Origin: Streptococcus lutetiensis
Lineage (GTDB): Bacteria > Bacillota > Bacilli > Lactobacillales > Streptococcaceae
Assembly: GCF_900475675.1 (NCBI RefSeq)
Contig: NZ_LS483403.1
Location: 1,178,001 to 1,242,000, forward strand
DNA: 64,000 nucleotides
Reading direction: 5' to 3'
Below the pieces are notes generated by a model. That model was given only the letters and a program-made list of their open reading frames with translations. It was not told where the DNA came from and did not search any database. Positions 30,864 through 38,338 of this stretch are shown one piece after another; positions within the stretch are counted from its first letter, which is position 1, and the number at the start of each line of letters is the position of its first letter. Made by a program: the position numbers and the translations under genes.

Positions 30864-30893
30864 TTGACAATGAGTGTTTTATAATACTATTAT
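30864..30893 (+). promoter_or_regulatory. Candidate promoter of the activase-like operon
   Basis: TTGACA (30864-30869), an 18-bp spacer and TATTAT (30888-30893) lie inside the palindrome region. The leader to the first gene would be about 180 nt; I saw no riboswitch or terminator in it. Confidence 0.55.
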
Positions 30894-30904
30894 AACAAAC
30901 ACTC
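30872..30904. promoter_or_regulatory. 33-bp palindrome, likely TetR operator
   Basis: GAGTGTTTTATAATA and ATTATAACAAACACTC are near-perfect inverted halves, with arms GAGTGTTT/AAACACTC. The dyad overlaps the +strand -10 region and lies 90 bp upstream of the divergent TetR gene. Confidence 0.65.
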
Positions 30905-31078
30905 TGTTGAATAAGCAACATTCTGTTGTGACATTAACAGCGTGTGAGATAAGTAAGAAAGGATTGAAATAGTGTTAAAGAACAGTCGATGTAACTACAT
31001 TATTCGTTGCTAGATAATGAGTCATTTTTAGGAATGATATTTATCTACTACCTTCTAACACTTTTAGGTTTTTTATTA

Positions 31079-32860
31079 ATGTATAAAGCAGGTATAGATG
31101 TCGGATCGACCACTGTTAAAGTTGTCATTTTTGACGATAATTATCAGTTACTATTTTCAAGTTACGAGCGTCACTTTTCAGACGTCAAAACAGCAACTAT
31201 CAAGGTTTTAAATGAAGCCATTTCTGAAATCGGCGATCAAACTGTCAGTATTGCCATTACTGGTTCTGGGGGTATAGGCTTATCTGATGTGGCTGAAATT
31301 CCTTTCGTCCAAGAAGTTATTGCTGCGACTACTACCGTTGAAAAATTCATTCCACAAACTGATGTGGTAATCGAGCTTGGTGGTGAAGATGCCAAAATGA
31401 CTTTCTTTGGCGATACCCTTGAACAACGCATGAACGGAACATGTGCCGGCGGTACAGGAGCTTTCATCGATCAAATGGCTGGACTTTTAAAAACAGATGC
31501 CAACGGGGTCAATGAGCTTGCCAAAGGTTACGAAACCATTTACCCAATTGCCAGTCGTTGTGGGGTATTTGCTAAAACTGACGTCCAACCTTTAATTAAT
31601 GAAGGGGCCAGAAAAGAAGACATTGCCGCTTCGATTTTCCAAGCTGTTGTCAATCAAACCATTGCTGGATTAGCTTCTGGGCGTAAAATAACTGGAAATA
31701 TCGCCTTTCTTGGTGGACCGCTCTTTTTTATGAGTGAACTTCGTAAGCGTTTCATTGAAACCCTTGATATCAAACCAGAACATGTGATTTTCCCTGAAAA
31801 TCCACAACTTTTCGTTGCCATAGGAGCTGCTCTTGATGAGAACCAAACTCAAATCAGCTTATCTGGAATCATTCATAACTTAGAAAATAATAGCTCACAA
31901 TCTCTAGTTCCTAAAAATACTCTTGATGTTCTTTTCAAAGATCAAGCTGAACTGGATGCTTGGCACGCCCGTCACGATAAAGCTAGCGTTGAATACAAAG
32001 ACATTACCACTGCTTCTGGGCCTCTTTTCCTTGGTATCGATGCAGGCTCAACTACTTCAAAAGTTGTCCTCACAGATCCTAAAGGAGCTATTTTATTCCA
32101 ACACTACGGCAATAACCAAGGACAACCTCTTGAAAATGTCATTGCTATCCTAAAAGAACTTTACCATCAATTGCCAGAAGATGCTTTCATTGCTCGTTCT
32201 TGCGTGACTGGATATGGTGAAAATTTGATTAAAGCAGCTCTTCACGTTGATTACGGTGAGGTTGAAACCGTAGCTCACTTCAAAGCAGCTAATTACTTCA
32301 ACCCAGGGGTTGACTTTATCCTTGATATTGGTGGTCAAGATATGAAAGCCATGAGTGTGCGTGATGGCGCTTTATCGAGTATCCAACTAAACGAAGCTTG
32401 CTCTTCAGGTTGCGGCTCATTTATTGAAACCTTTGCCAAATCTCTTAAATACGATGTCAAAGATTTTGCCAAAGTCGCTCTTCTTGCTAAGCACCCCGTT
32501 GACCTCGGTTCACGCTGCACAGTCTTTATGAACTCTAAGGTAAAACAAGTTCAAAAAGAAGGGGCAACTGTTGCTGATATTTCCGCAGGACTTTCATACT
32601 CTGTCATCAAAAACGCCCTTTACAAAGTTATCAAATTAAAACGCCCCGAAGATTTGGGTGAGAAAATCGTCGTTCAAGGTGGAACTTTCTACAATGAAGC
32701 CGTTCTTCGTGCCTTTGAACTCGTCAGCGAACGCGAAGTCGTTCGACCAAGCATTGCTGGACTTATGGGAGCTTATGGCTGTGCTATTATCGCTAAGGAA
32801 AAATACGAAGATGAATTAGCCAACCAAGAAGCTGCTCTTGAAGTCAGCGCGGCACAGTAA
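31079..32860 (+). CDS. 2-hydroxyacyl-CoA dehydratase activase-like protein (tandem BcrA/BadF/BcrD/HgdC domains)
   Basis: This 593-aa protein contains two ASKHA-fold activase domains. Domain 1 (about 1-270) begins [14 protein letters not shown] with [17 protein letters not shown] and [12 protein letters not shown]. Domain 2 (about 320-575) begins [14 protein letters not shown] with [16 protein letters not shown] and [14 protein letters not shown]. Each domain thus keeps the two Cys that in HgdC dimers hold a shared [4Fe-4S] cluster, plus ATP-binding motifs. Such proteins use ATP to inject electrons into radical dehydratases or reductases. ATG 31079 is chosen because family members start at this motif; a TTG at 31007 would add 24 residues. 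The enzyme it activates is not evident here. Confidence 0.9.
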   Translation: MYKAGIDVGSTTVKVVIFDDNYQLLFSSYERHFSDVKTATIKVLNEAISEIGDQTVSIAITGSGGIGLSDVAEIPFVQEVIAATTTVEKFIPQTDVVIELGGEDAKMTFFGDTLEQRMNGTCAGGTGAFIDQMAGLLKTDANGVNELAKGYETIYPIASRCGVFAKTDVQPLINEGARKEDIAASIFQAVVNQTIAGLASGRKITGNIAFLGGPLFFMSELRKRFIETLDIKPEHVIFPENPQLFVAIGAALDENQTQISLSGIIHNLENNSSQSLVPKNTLDVLFKDQAELDAWHARHDKASVEYKDITTASGPLFLGIDAGSTTSKVVLTDPKGAILFQHYGNNQGQPLENVIAILKELYHQLPEDAFIARSCVTGYGENLIKAALHVDYGEVETVAHFKAANYFNPGVDFILDIGGQDMKAMSVRDGALSSIQLNEACSSGCGSFIETFAKSLKYDVKDFAKVALLAKHPVDLGSRCTVFMNSKVKQVQKEGATVADISAGLSYSVIKNALYKVIKLKRPEDLGEKIVVQGGTFYNEAVLRAFELVSEREVVRPSIAGLMGAYGCAIIAKEKYEDELANQEAALEVSAAQ

Positions 32861-32872
32861 AGGAGGGATTGT

Positions 32873-35449
32873 ATGACTGAAATATCACTTACAGCCAATC
32901 GCACAAAATCAAGTTTGATGGGACTTGAAGAACTTGATCACTTTACCACTCAAAAAGAATTTACCCGTTGCGGCATGTGTGAAAATAACTGTGCCTTAAC
33001 TGTTACCATCTTTAACGACGGTTCAAAATTCGTTACTGGTAACCGCTGCGAACGCGGTGCTGAAAAAGTTACTAAAATTAAATTTGACCGTAGCAACCAA
33101 AAAGAAAATCTGGTTGATTACAAATATAAAAAAATCTTTAAATTTAAAGCACTGTCAAAACGTGACGCTGTCCACGGTATCGTTGGGGTTCCACGTGTAC
33201 TTAACATGTATGAAAATTACCCACTTTGGCACACTGTTCTTACTGACTTGAAGTTCCGTGTTCAAATCTCACCAAAATCAGACAAACGATTATTTGAAAA
33301 GGGAATTGAAACTATCCCAAGTGATACCGTTTGTTACCCTGCCAAAATGGTGCACGGTCACATTCAAAGTTTAATCGAGCGCAAAGTGGATGCCATTTTC
33401 TACCCTAGTGTCATTTACGAACAAATTGAAAATAGCAAAGCGCCTAACCACTACAACTGCCCAATCGTTCAAAGTTATCCAGAAGTCATCGAAAAAAACA
33501 TGGACCCTATCCGCAATGGTGAGGTCAAATACTTCCATCCATTTGTTAACTTGGCCGACCATAAATCTGTTGTCAAATCACTTGTCAAAAGCTTTGCTGA
33601 TTATAATGACATTACAGAAGCTGATATTCGCGAAGCCGTTGAACATGGCTATCAAGTCTTAACTGACTTCAAGAAAGATTTACAAGATAAGGCTGATGAG
33701 CTCCTTAGTAAACTAGCTCTCAACGACGAAAAAGCAATTGTGCTTTCTGGACGCCCATATCACCTCGACCCAGAAATCAACCATGGGATTGCTAACATCA
33801 TCACCCAAGAAGGTTTCCACGTTTTAACAGAAGATATGGTAGCTGGACTTGAAGAAGTTTCAGGTTTACGCGTGGTTAACCAATGGGTTTACCACTCACG
33901 TCTTTACGCTGCTGCTAAAGTCGTTTCTAAAAATCCTAACCTTGAATTAGTCCAATTAAACAGCTTTGGTTGCGGGCTTGATGCCGTCACAACTGATCAA
34001 GTTGAAGAAATCATGCGAGCTCACAACAAGCTTTACACTGTCCTAAAAATCGACGAAGGAAGCAACCTTGGTGCCATCCGTATTCGTCTTCGTTCTCTTA
34101 AAGCTGCTGTTGAAGAACGTGACAAGAAAGCTAAAAAAGCTAATCTCAATCATATTTTCAATCAAGTTCCACAATTTACCAGCAAAGCTGATGAAGAAAG
34201 CATAGAACCTATCTTCACAAAAGATATGAAGAAGAAACACACCCTTCTCATGCCAATGCTTTCACCAATTCACCAAAATGGTCTAATTGAAGAAGCCTTC
34301 AAACAAGCTGGCTATAATATTGTGATTCTCCCAGCTATGGACAGAAAAGCTGTTGATGTTGGTCTAAAATTTGTTCATAACGACGCTTGCTACCCAGCTA
34401 TCATCACTATCGGCCAATTGCTCGAAGCACTTCAAAGTGGTAAGTACGACCTCGACAATACCAGCGTCATGATGACTCAAACTGGTGGAGGTTGCCGTGC
34501 AACCAACTACATTCCGCTCTTGCGAAAAGCCTTAAAAGATGCTGGCTATCCTCAAATTCCTGTGGTTTCCGTCTCCATGGGAAATCAAGGTACAGAAGAA
34601 ACACCTGGTTGGAGTTTAACCTTACCATTTGTCAAACGTCTGCTTATCAGCGTACTTTACGGTGACCTTTTTGAACGAGTGCTCTACCGCGTTCGTCCTT
34701 ATGAAGCCGTTCCAGGTTCTGCCAATGCCTTATACGAAAAATGGCTTGAAATCGCTCGTAAGAATGTCAAATCAGGCTCTTACTTCGAATTCAACCACAA
34801 CATGAAACGAATCATTAAAGACTTTGATAATCTTGAAACCATCGACTTTGGTCAAAAACCACGTGTTGGTGTGGTTGGAGAAATCTTGGTCAAATACGCC
34901 CCTACAGCTAACAACGACATTGTTGCTATCATTGAAAATGAAGGTGGTGAAGCCGTTGTGCCAGACTTGATTGGCTTTATGAATTACTCACTCTTCAACC
35001 AAATTTGGAAAGCCGATGAGCTCAATATGAGCCAAAAATCAAAACGCCTAGCAAAACTTGGTATCGATGCCATCAATCTTCTTGAAAAACCAATAAACAA
35101 AGCTCTTGAAAAATCTGAGCGTTTCGAAGGTATCGAATCAATCTATGATATCGCTAAAGGTGCCGAAAAAGTCATTTCAATCGGTAACCACACTGGTGAA
35201 GGTTGGTTCTTGACTGGTGAAATGATTGAATTACTCAACAATGGTGTTAAAAATATCGTTTGTCTTCAACCATTTGGTTGTCTTCCAAACCACATCGTCG
35301 GAAAAGGAATGCTAAAAGAACTCCGCCGACAATTCAAAGGTGCCAATATCTCACCAATCGATTACGACCCAGGTTCATCAGAAGTTAACCAATTGAACCG
35401 TATTCGCTTGATGATGACAACCGCTAAAAAAATGCAAAAAGCAAATTAA
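32873..35449 (+). CDS. Activase-associated DUF2229/HgdB-like protein (second half of split large activase)
   Basis: This protein of 858 aa begins with a Cys cluster FTRCGMCENNCALTV...GNRCERG near residues 32-65. A DUF2229-type region follows with SDTVCYPAKMVHGH and a GCGLDAVTTDQVEEI segment. A C-terminal HgdB-like domain includes HNDACYPAIITIGQ, TQTGGGCRATNYI and PFGCLPNHIVGKG. In many anaerobes this region is fused to the tandem activase domains as one protein of about 1400 aa; here the halves are separate genes 12 nt apart. AAAGGAGGGATTGT precedes the ATG. It is probably an Fe-S redox partner. The substrate is unknown. Confidence 0.88.
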   Translation: MTEISLTANRTKSSLMGLEELDHFTTQKEFTRCGMCENNCALTVTIFNDGSKFVTGNRCERGAEKVTKIKFDRSNQKENLVDYKYKKIFKFKALSKRDAVHGIVGVPRVLNMYENYPLWHTVLTDLKFRVQISPKSDKRLFEKGIETIPSDTVCYPAKMVHGHIQSLIERKVDAIFYPSVIYEQIENSKAPNHYNCPIVQSYPEVIEKNMDPIRNGEVKYFHPFVNLADHKSVVKSLVKSFADYNDITEADIREAVEHGYQVLTDFKKDLQDKADELLSKLALNDEKAIVLSGRPYHLDPEINHGIANIITQEGFHVLTEDMVAGLEEVSGLRVVNQWVYHSRLYAAAKVVSKNPNLELVQLNSFGCGLDAVTTDQVEEIMRAHNKLYTVLKIDEGSNLGAIRIRLRSLKAAVEERDKKAKKANLNHIFNQVPQFTSKADEESIEPIFTKDMKKKHTLLMPMLSPIHQNGLIEEAFKQAGYNIVILPAMDRKAVDVGLKFVHNDACYPAIITIGQLLEALQSGKYDLDNTSVMMTQTGGGCRATNYIPLLRKALKDAGYPQIPVVSVSMGNQGTEETPGWSLTLPFVKRLLISVLYGDLFERVLYRVRPYEAVPGSANALYEKWLEIARKNVKSGSYFEFNHNMKRIIKDFDNLETIDFGQKPRVGVVGEILVKYAPTANNDIVAIIENEGGEAVVPDLIGFMNYSLFNQIWKADELNMSQKSKRLAKLGIDAINLLEKPINKALEKSERFEGIESIYDIAKGAEKVISIGNHTGEGWFLTGEMIELLNNGVKNIVCLQPFGCLPNHIVGKGMLKELRRQFKGANISPIDYDPGSSEVNQLNRIRLMMTTAKKMQKAN

Positions 35450-35466
35450 TCAATCTAACGCAATAG

Positions 35467-35500
35467 AAAAAAGTTCGCCGAGAGAATAGCGAACTTTTTT
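35467..35500 (+). terminator. Intrinsic terminator between the activase operon and ridA (bidirectional)
   Basis: AAAAAAGTTCGC/GCGAACTTTTTT is a 12-bp perfect stem with a 10-nt loop. It serves both convergent genes. Confidence 0.9.
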
Positions 35501-35526
35501 CGTGTCAAATAATATTAAGAGAACAT

Positions 35527-35907
35527 CTAGTCGAGATAAGCGATGACTTCAATTTCTACCTTGACGTCTTTTGGCAAACGAGCAACTTCAACAGCAGAGC
35601 GCGCTGGAAAATCAGCTTTAAAAGCCGTAGCGTAAACTTCATTAAATGGAACAAAGTCATCCATGTCACTTAAGAAACATGTCGTTTTAACCACATGGTC
35701 AAAATCAGTACCTGCTTCTGCTAAAATCGCAGAAATATTTTTAAGAACTTGTTTGGTTTGTTCTTGAATGCTTGTCCCAATAACTTCACCAGTTTCAGGT
35801 GACAAAGGAACTTGACCTGAAGCAAAAAGGAAGTTACCAACAACTTTTCCTTGAACGTAAGGACCAATTGCTGCTGGCGCTTTGTCCGTGTGAATTGTTT
35901 TCACCAT
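35527..35907 (-). CDS. ridA: RidA (YjgF/YER057c/UK114) enamine/imine deaminase
   Basis: This protein of 126 aa has the full Rid signature: HTDKAPAAIGPYVQG at the N-terminus, FASGQVPLSPETGEV, and the catalytic Arg in ARSAVEVARLPKDVKVEIE near residue 105. It hydrolyses reactive 2-aminoacrylate-type intermediates. The start follows GAAGGTGA. It is monocistronic. Confidence 0.95.
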   Translation of the reverse strand: MVKTIHTDKAPAAIGPYVQGKVVGNFLFASGQVPLSPETGEVIGTSIQEQTKQVLKNISAILAEAGTDFDHVVKTTCFLSDMDDFVPFNEVYATAFKADFPARSAVEVARLPKDVKVEIEVIAYLD

Positions 35908-36005
35908 AAATTTTCACCTTCTCTCAAATAGATTAGGATTATTATAACAAAATATTCTGAAAATTGAAACATATTAATAAGTAAAAATACATTTATTTTC
36001 AAATA

Positions 36006-36034
36006 TTTACAAAAAAGCAAATTATTTATATAAT
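36006..36034 (+). promoter_or_regulatory. Promoter of the nucleoside hydrolase / ECF S-component operon
   Basis: TTTACA (36006-36011), a 17-bp spacer and TATAAT (36029-36034) place transcription at about 36041. This leaves a leader of about 175 nt. Confidence 0.75.
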
Positions 36035-36066
36035 AGAAGGCGTGCATAATCAAAAGTACTACTTTT

Positions 36067-36103
36067 GGACTGGTTCGAAAACTCCCAGAATAAAAAACTA
36101 GCT
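36067..36103 (+). promoter_or_regulatory. PreQ1-I-like riboswitch aptamer
   Basis: CUGG (36070-36073) pairs with CCAG (36085-36088) around an 11-nt loop, UUCGAAAACUC. The A-rich tail AAUAAAAAACUAG follows. This is the compact H-type pseudoknot layout of class I preQ1 aptamers: a P1 stem, a loop with a C for preQ1 pairing, and the hallmark AUAAAAAACUA tail that folds back on the loop. By position, C76-G101 and neighbouring pairs could form P2. The call was made by eye against remembered family members. Confidence 0.72.
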
Positions 36104-36119
36104 ATCTACAAATTGAGAC

Positions 36120-36190
36120 CTGCTCTTTGTTGAGCATCTTTTTTGAGTGGCTTTGTTTTTTAGAAAACAAGGTCCTTTTTATTTTTTATA
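36120..36190 (+). terminator. Two hairpins with T runs in the leader (attenuator region)
   Basis: TGCTC-TTTGTT-GAGCA followed by TCTTTTTT (36121-36143) is a short weak terminator. CTTTGTTTT/AAAACAAGG followed by TCCTTTTT (36151-36180) is a second hairpin. Both lie between the aptamer and the AAAGGAGG ribosome site, so premature termination in the leader is plausible. Confidence 0.6.
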
Positions 36191-36215
36191 AATATTTTTA
36201 AGAAAGGAGGAAAGG

Positions 36216-37199
36216 ATGACTAAGCAAAAAATTATTATCGATTGTGATCCTGGTATCGACGATACACTAGCACTACTTTATGCCCTCAAACATCCAAATT
36301 TAGAAGTGGTTGCAATCACCATCGTCGCTGGAAATTGTCCAACAGATCTCGGCGTTAAAAATACTTTTACAAGCCTAGAACTGCTTGATCGACTAGATGT
36401 TCCTGTCTACCAAGGAGCTAGTACACCGCTGACACGAGATTACGTTTCTGCCCAAGATACTCATGGTATGGACGGTCTTGGCGAAAATAATTTCCCACTC
36501 AAACACACTCCTCATGTTCAAGAAAAATCAGCAGAGCAATTTTTAGCCGATTACTTTAAAGCCCCTAAAGATACTTCTATCATTGCCCTAGGTCCTTTAA
36601 CCAATATCGCAAAAGCTCTTGAAATAAATCCTAAGCTCGGCGAAAACTGTCACCGTTTTGTCAGCATGGGAGGAAATTTCAAATCACATGGCAATTGTTC
36701 ACCTGTTGCTGAATACAACTACTGGTGCGACCCTCATGCGGCACAAATCACTTTTGAACGTTTAGGTCGCAAAGTTGAAATGGTTGGACTTGATACCACT
36801 CGCCATATTGTCTTAACACCAAATCATTTAGAATATATGAGTCGTATTAACGCTGAAATGACAGCATTCATTACAAAAATCACCCGTTTTTACTTTGATT
36901 TTCACTGGGAATACGAACATATCATTGGCTGTGTGATTAATGACCCTCTTGCATTGGCATATTTTGTCAACAGCGAGGTCTGCTCAGGTTTTGAGGCTTA
37001 CACTGATGTTGTTACTGACGGCATCGCTATTGGACAAACTGTCGTCGATCAATACGATTTTTACCACAAACCTAAGAACAGTACTATTTTGACTCAGGTT
37101 AACCCAAGCCTATTCTGGGAAGATTTTCTAACCGTACTTTTAGATGCACAAAAAGACATCATTCAAGATGATCTCAAAAATCTGAAGTTAGAAAGTTAA
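36216..37199 (+). CDS. Inosine/uridine-preferring-type nucleoside hydrolase; candidate queuosine-salvage nucleosidase
   Basis: This 327-aa protein of the IUNH family cleaves N-glycosidic bonds of ribonucleosides. The Ca2+/ribose-binding motif IIDCDPGIDDTLALL is at residues 6-20. The family blocks ALGPLTNIAKALE and GGNFKSHGNCSPVAEYNYWCDPHAA follow, then NDPLALAYF near residue 247. AAAGGAGGAAAGG precedes the ATG. The downstream ECF S component starts 3 nt after its stop. With a preQ1-I-like leader, the likely role is release of queuine from imported queuosine (as for the C. difficile QueK-type nucleosidase), rather than general purine or pyrimidine salvage. That is inference. Confidence 0.9.
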   Translation: MTKQKIIIDCDPGIDDTLALLYALKHPNLEVVAITIVAGNCPTDLGVKNTFTSLELLDRLDVPVYQGASTPLTRDYVSAQDTHGMDGLGENNFPLKHTPHVQEKSAEQFLADYFKAPKDTSIIALGPLTNIAKALEINPKLGENCHRFVSMGGNFKSHGNCSPVAEYNYWCDPHAAQITFERLGRKVEMVGLDTTRHIVLTPNHLEYMSRINAEMTAFITKITRFYFDFHWEYEHIIGCVINDPLALAYFVNSEVCSGFEAYTDVVTDGIAIGQTVVDQYDFYHKPKNSTILTQVNPSLFWEDFLTVLLDAQKDIIQDDLKNLKLES

Positions 37200-37202
37200 A
37201 TT

Positions 37203-37760
37203 ATGAAAAATTCATCAATTCGTATCATTTCTTTTATGGCAATTGCCATTGCAATTAACTATATTGGCGCAAATATCGCTTTATTCTTACGTCTGCCAAT
37301 TTATCTTGATATGATTGGAACATTGTTGGTCGCTGTTGTCTTTGGACCATGGCTTGGTGCTGGTACTGCTATTGTCAGTGCCTTGATTAGCTGGATGACG
37401 ACTGATATCTTTGCTATTTACTTTGCACCTGTAGCTATCGTAGCTGCTTTTATTACAGGTTTCTTAGTTAAAGAAACAAGCAAATCAAAAGACTTAATCT
37501 GGAAAAGCTTACTTGTCTCACTTCCTGGAACAGTTGTTTCATCAAGTATCACAGTCATTCTTTTCCATGGTATTACTTCAAGTGGTTCTGGCATCTTGGC
37601 ACAAATTCTTCACGGCTTAGGCATTGACATGACAGCAAGTTTAGTTTTGGTTCAAGCCATTACTGACTATGCTGACCGTCTCATTAGCCTTGCTTTAGTA
37701 CTTGCTATCATCAAATCACTCAAAACTTTTGCGCCAAACCTTATGACTGCTAAAAACTAA
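37203..37760 (+). CDS. ECF transporter S component, candidate queuosine/queuine/preQ1 uptake
   Basis: This integral membrane protein of 185 aa has about six hydrophobic helices, the typical size of an ECF substrate-binding (S) subunit. Features include AIAINYIGANIALFLRLPIYLDMIGTLL split over residues 14-42, VVFGPWLGAGTA and ITDYADRLISLALV. EcfA, EcfA' and EcfT are not in the window, so it would use the shared energising module. Co-transcription with the nucleoside hydrolase behind a preQ1-I-like aptamer suggests a queuosine-type substrate. Other S-component specificities (thiamine precursors, pyridoxine) cannot be excluded from sequence alone. Confidence 0.85.
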   Translation: MKNSSIRIISFMAIAIAINYIGANIALFLRLPIYLDMIGTLLVAVVFGPWLGAGTAIVSALISWMTTDIFAIYFAPVAIVAAFITGFLVKETSKSKDLIWKSLLVSLPGTVVSSSITVILFHGITSSGSGILAQILHGLGIDMTASLVLVQAITDYADRLISLALVLAIIKSLKTFAPNLMTAKN

Positions 37761-37791
37761 AAAAAATCCCAACCAATTTGGCTGGGATTTT
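37761..37791 (+). terminator. Bidirectional terminator after the S-component gene
   Basis: AAAATCCCA/TGGGATTTT has an inner CC/GG extension and is flanked by A6 and T4 runs. It also serves the convergent small gene. Confidence 0.85.
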
Positions 37792-37794
37792 AAC

Positions 37795-38079
37795 TTATGT
37801 CAAGGTCTGGCAAGTAATCGAAGCAATTGCCTCGTGCTTTCCTAAATCAGAAAAGTGTTCCTGCAAAGCTCTGATAAAAAACGTTTTACTAAAGAAAGTA
37901 TCACTTATTAAGCTTTTAAAGCTATCTGAAAGAGCTTCTTGCCAGATTTGTAAATCATGCTCAACTAAACCTACTTGTCGTTTAATCTGTTCTAAAAGCG
38001 GGTGTGAAACCCTTCTTAGGTCTAGTGCAATACAAAATGTCTTATCAAAAAAGGTAATTTTCGCGATATAAGTTATCAT
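37795..38079 (-). CDS. Hypothetical protein, 94 aa
   Basis: I do not recognise a family. ATG 38079 follows AGAGGTGATTGAC, a good ribosome site; an in-frame GTG at 38088 overlaps that site and is less likely. The product begins MITYIAKITFFDKTFCIAL and is soluble, with mixed helical content (ISDTFFSKTFFIRALQEHF). It contains a Cys near each end. It stops 4 nt before a bidirectional terminator, as expected for a real gene. A competing plus-strand ORF over the same bases has no ribosome site. Confidence 0.6.
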   Translation of the reverse strand: MITYIAKITFFDKTFCIALDLRRVSHPLLEQIKRQVGLVEHDLQIWQEALSDSFKSLISDTFFSKTFFIRALQEHFSDLGKHEAIASITCQTLT

Positions 38080-38127
38080 GTCAATCACCTCTTACGAAAA
38101 TTTTAGCAAATATTCCTTAAACAAACT

Positions 38128-38160
38128 TAAAAAGCCTGAACTCAAAAGTTCAGGCTTTAA
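38128..38160 (-). terminator. Intrinsic terminator downstream of asnS
   Basis: AAAGCCTGAACT/AGTTCAGGCTTT is a 12-bp perfect stem with a 4-nt loop and T-rich flanks. It lies about 165 nt beyond the asnS stop; the structured cassette at 38187-38326 is in between. Confidence 0.82.
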
Positions 38161-38174
38161 TAATCTTTATTTAT

Positions 38175-38338
38175 TAAGGTTTAATATCATTCCTTAGTCA
38201 AATCTCGCCTCACTTCGCTCCGCTGATTTGACACGCTAAGTCCTATTGGCACTTAGCTAAAGGACTGACTAGCTTCTAGAATGAAAAAGTTTCATTCCCA
38301 TTCTAAAAGCGTCGTGGTCAACTTTCTAAGGTTTAATA
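38175..38338. repeat. Hairpin-rich cassette bounded by a 12-bp direct repeat at the asnS 3' end
   Basis: TAAGGTTTAATA occurs at 38175-38186 and again at 38327-38338. The second copy encodes the last residues and part of the stop of asnS. Between them are three perfect stems: GTCAAATC/GATTTGAC (38197-38204 with 38225-38232), GCTAAGT/ACTTAGC (38235-38241 with 38251-38257) and GAATGAAA/TTTCATTC (38279-38286 with 38290-38297). The inner sequence is richer in GC (CGCCTCACTTCGCTCCGC) than its surroundings. No ORF is supported. It resembles a small inserted element; its family is unknown. Confidence 0.6.

Noticed and set aside
31007..31078. Longer start for the activase-like gene (TTG at 31007)
   Set aside because: The hydrophobic extension is absent from the typical family start (GIDVGSTT within the first 15 residues), and there is no ribosome site there. 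Kept as a remote alternative only.
37778..38071. 97-codon plus-strand frame opposite the small hypothetical gene
   Set aside because: It has no Shine-Dalgarno, starts inside a terminator stem, and is Cys/Ser-rich without recognisable pattern. The minus-strand frame has the better signals.
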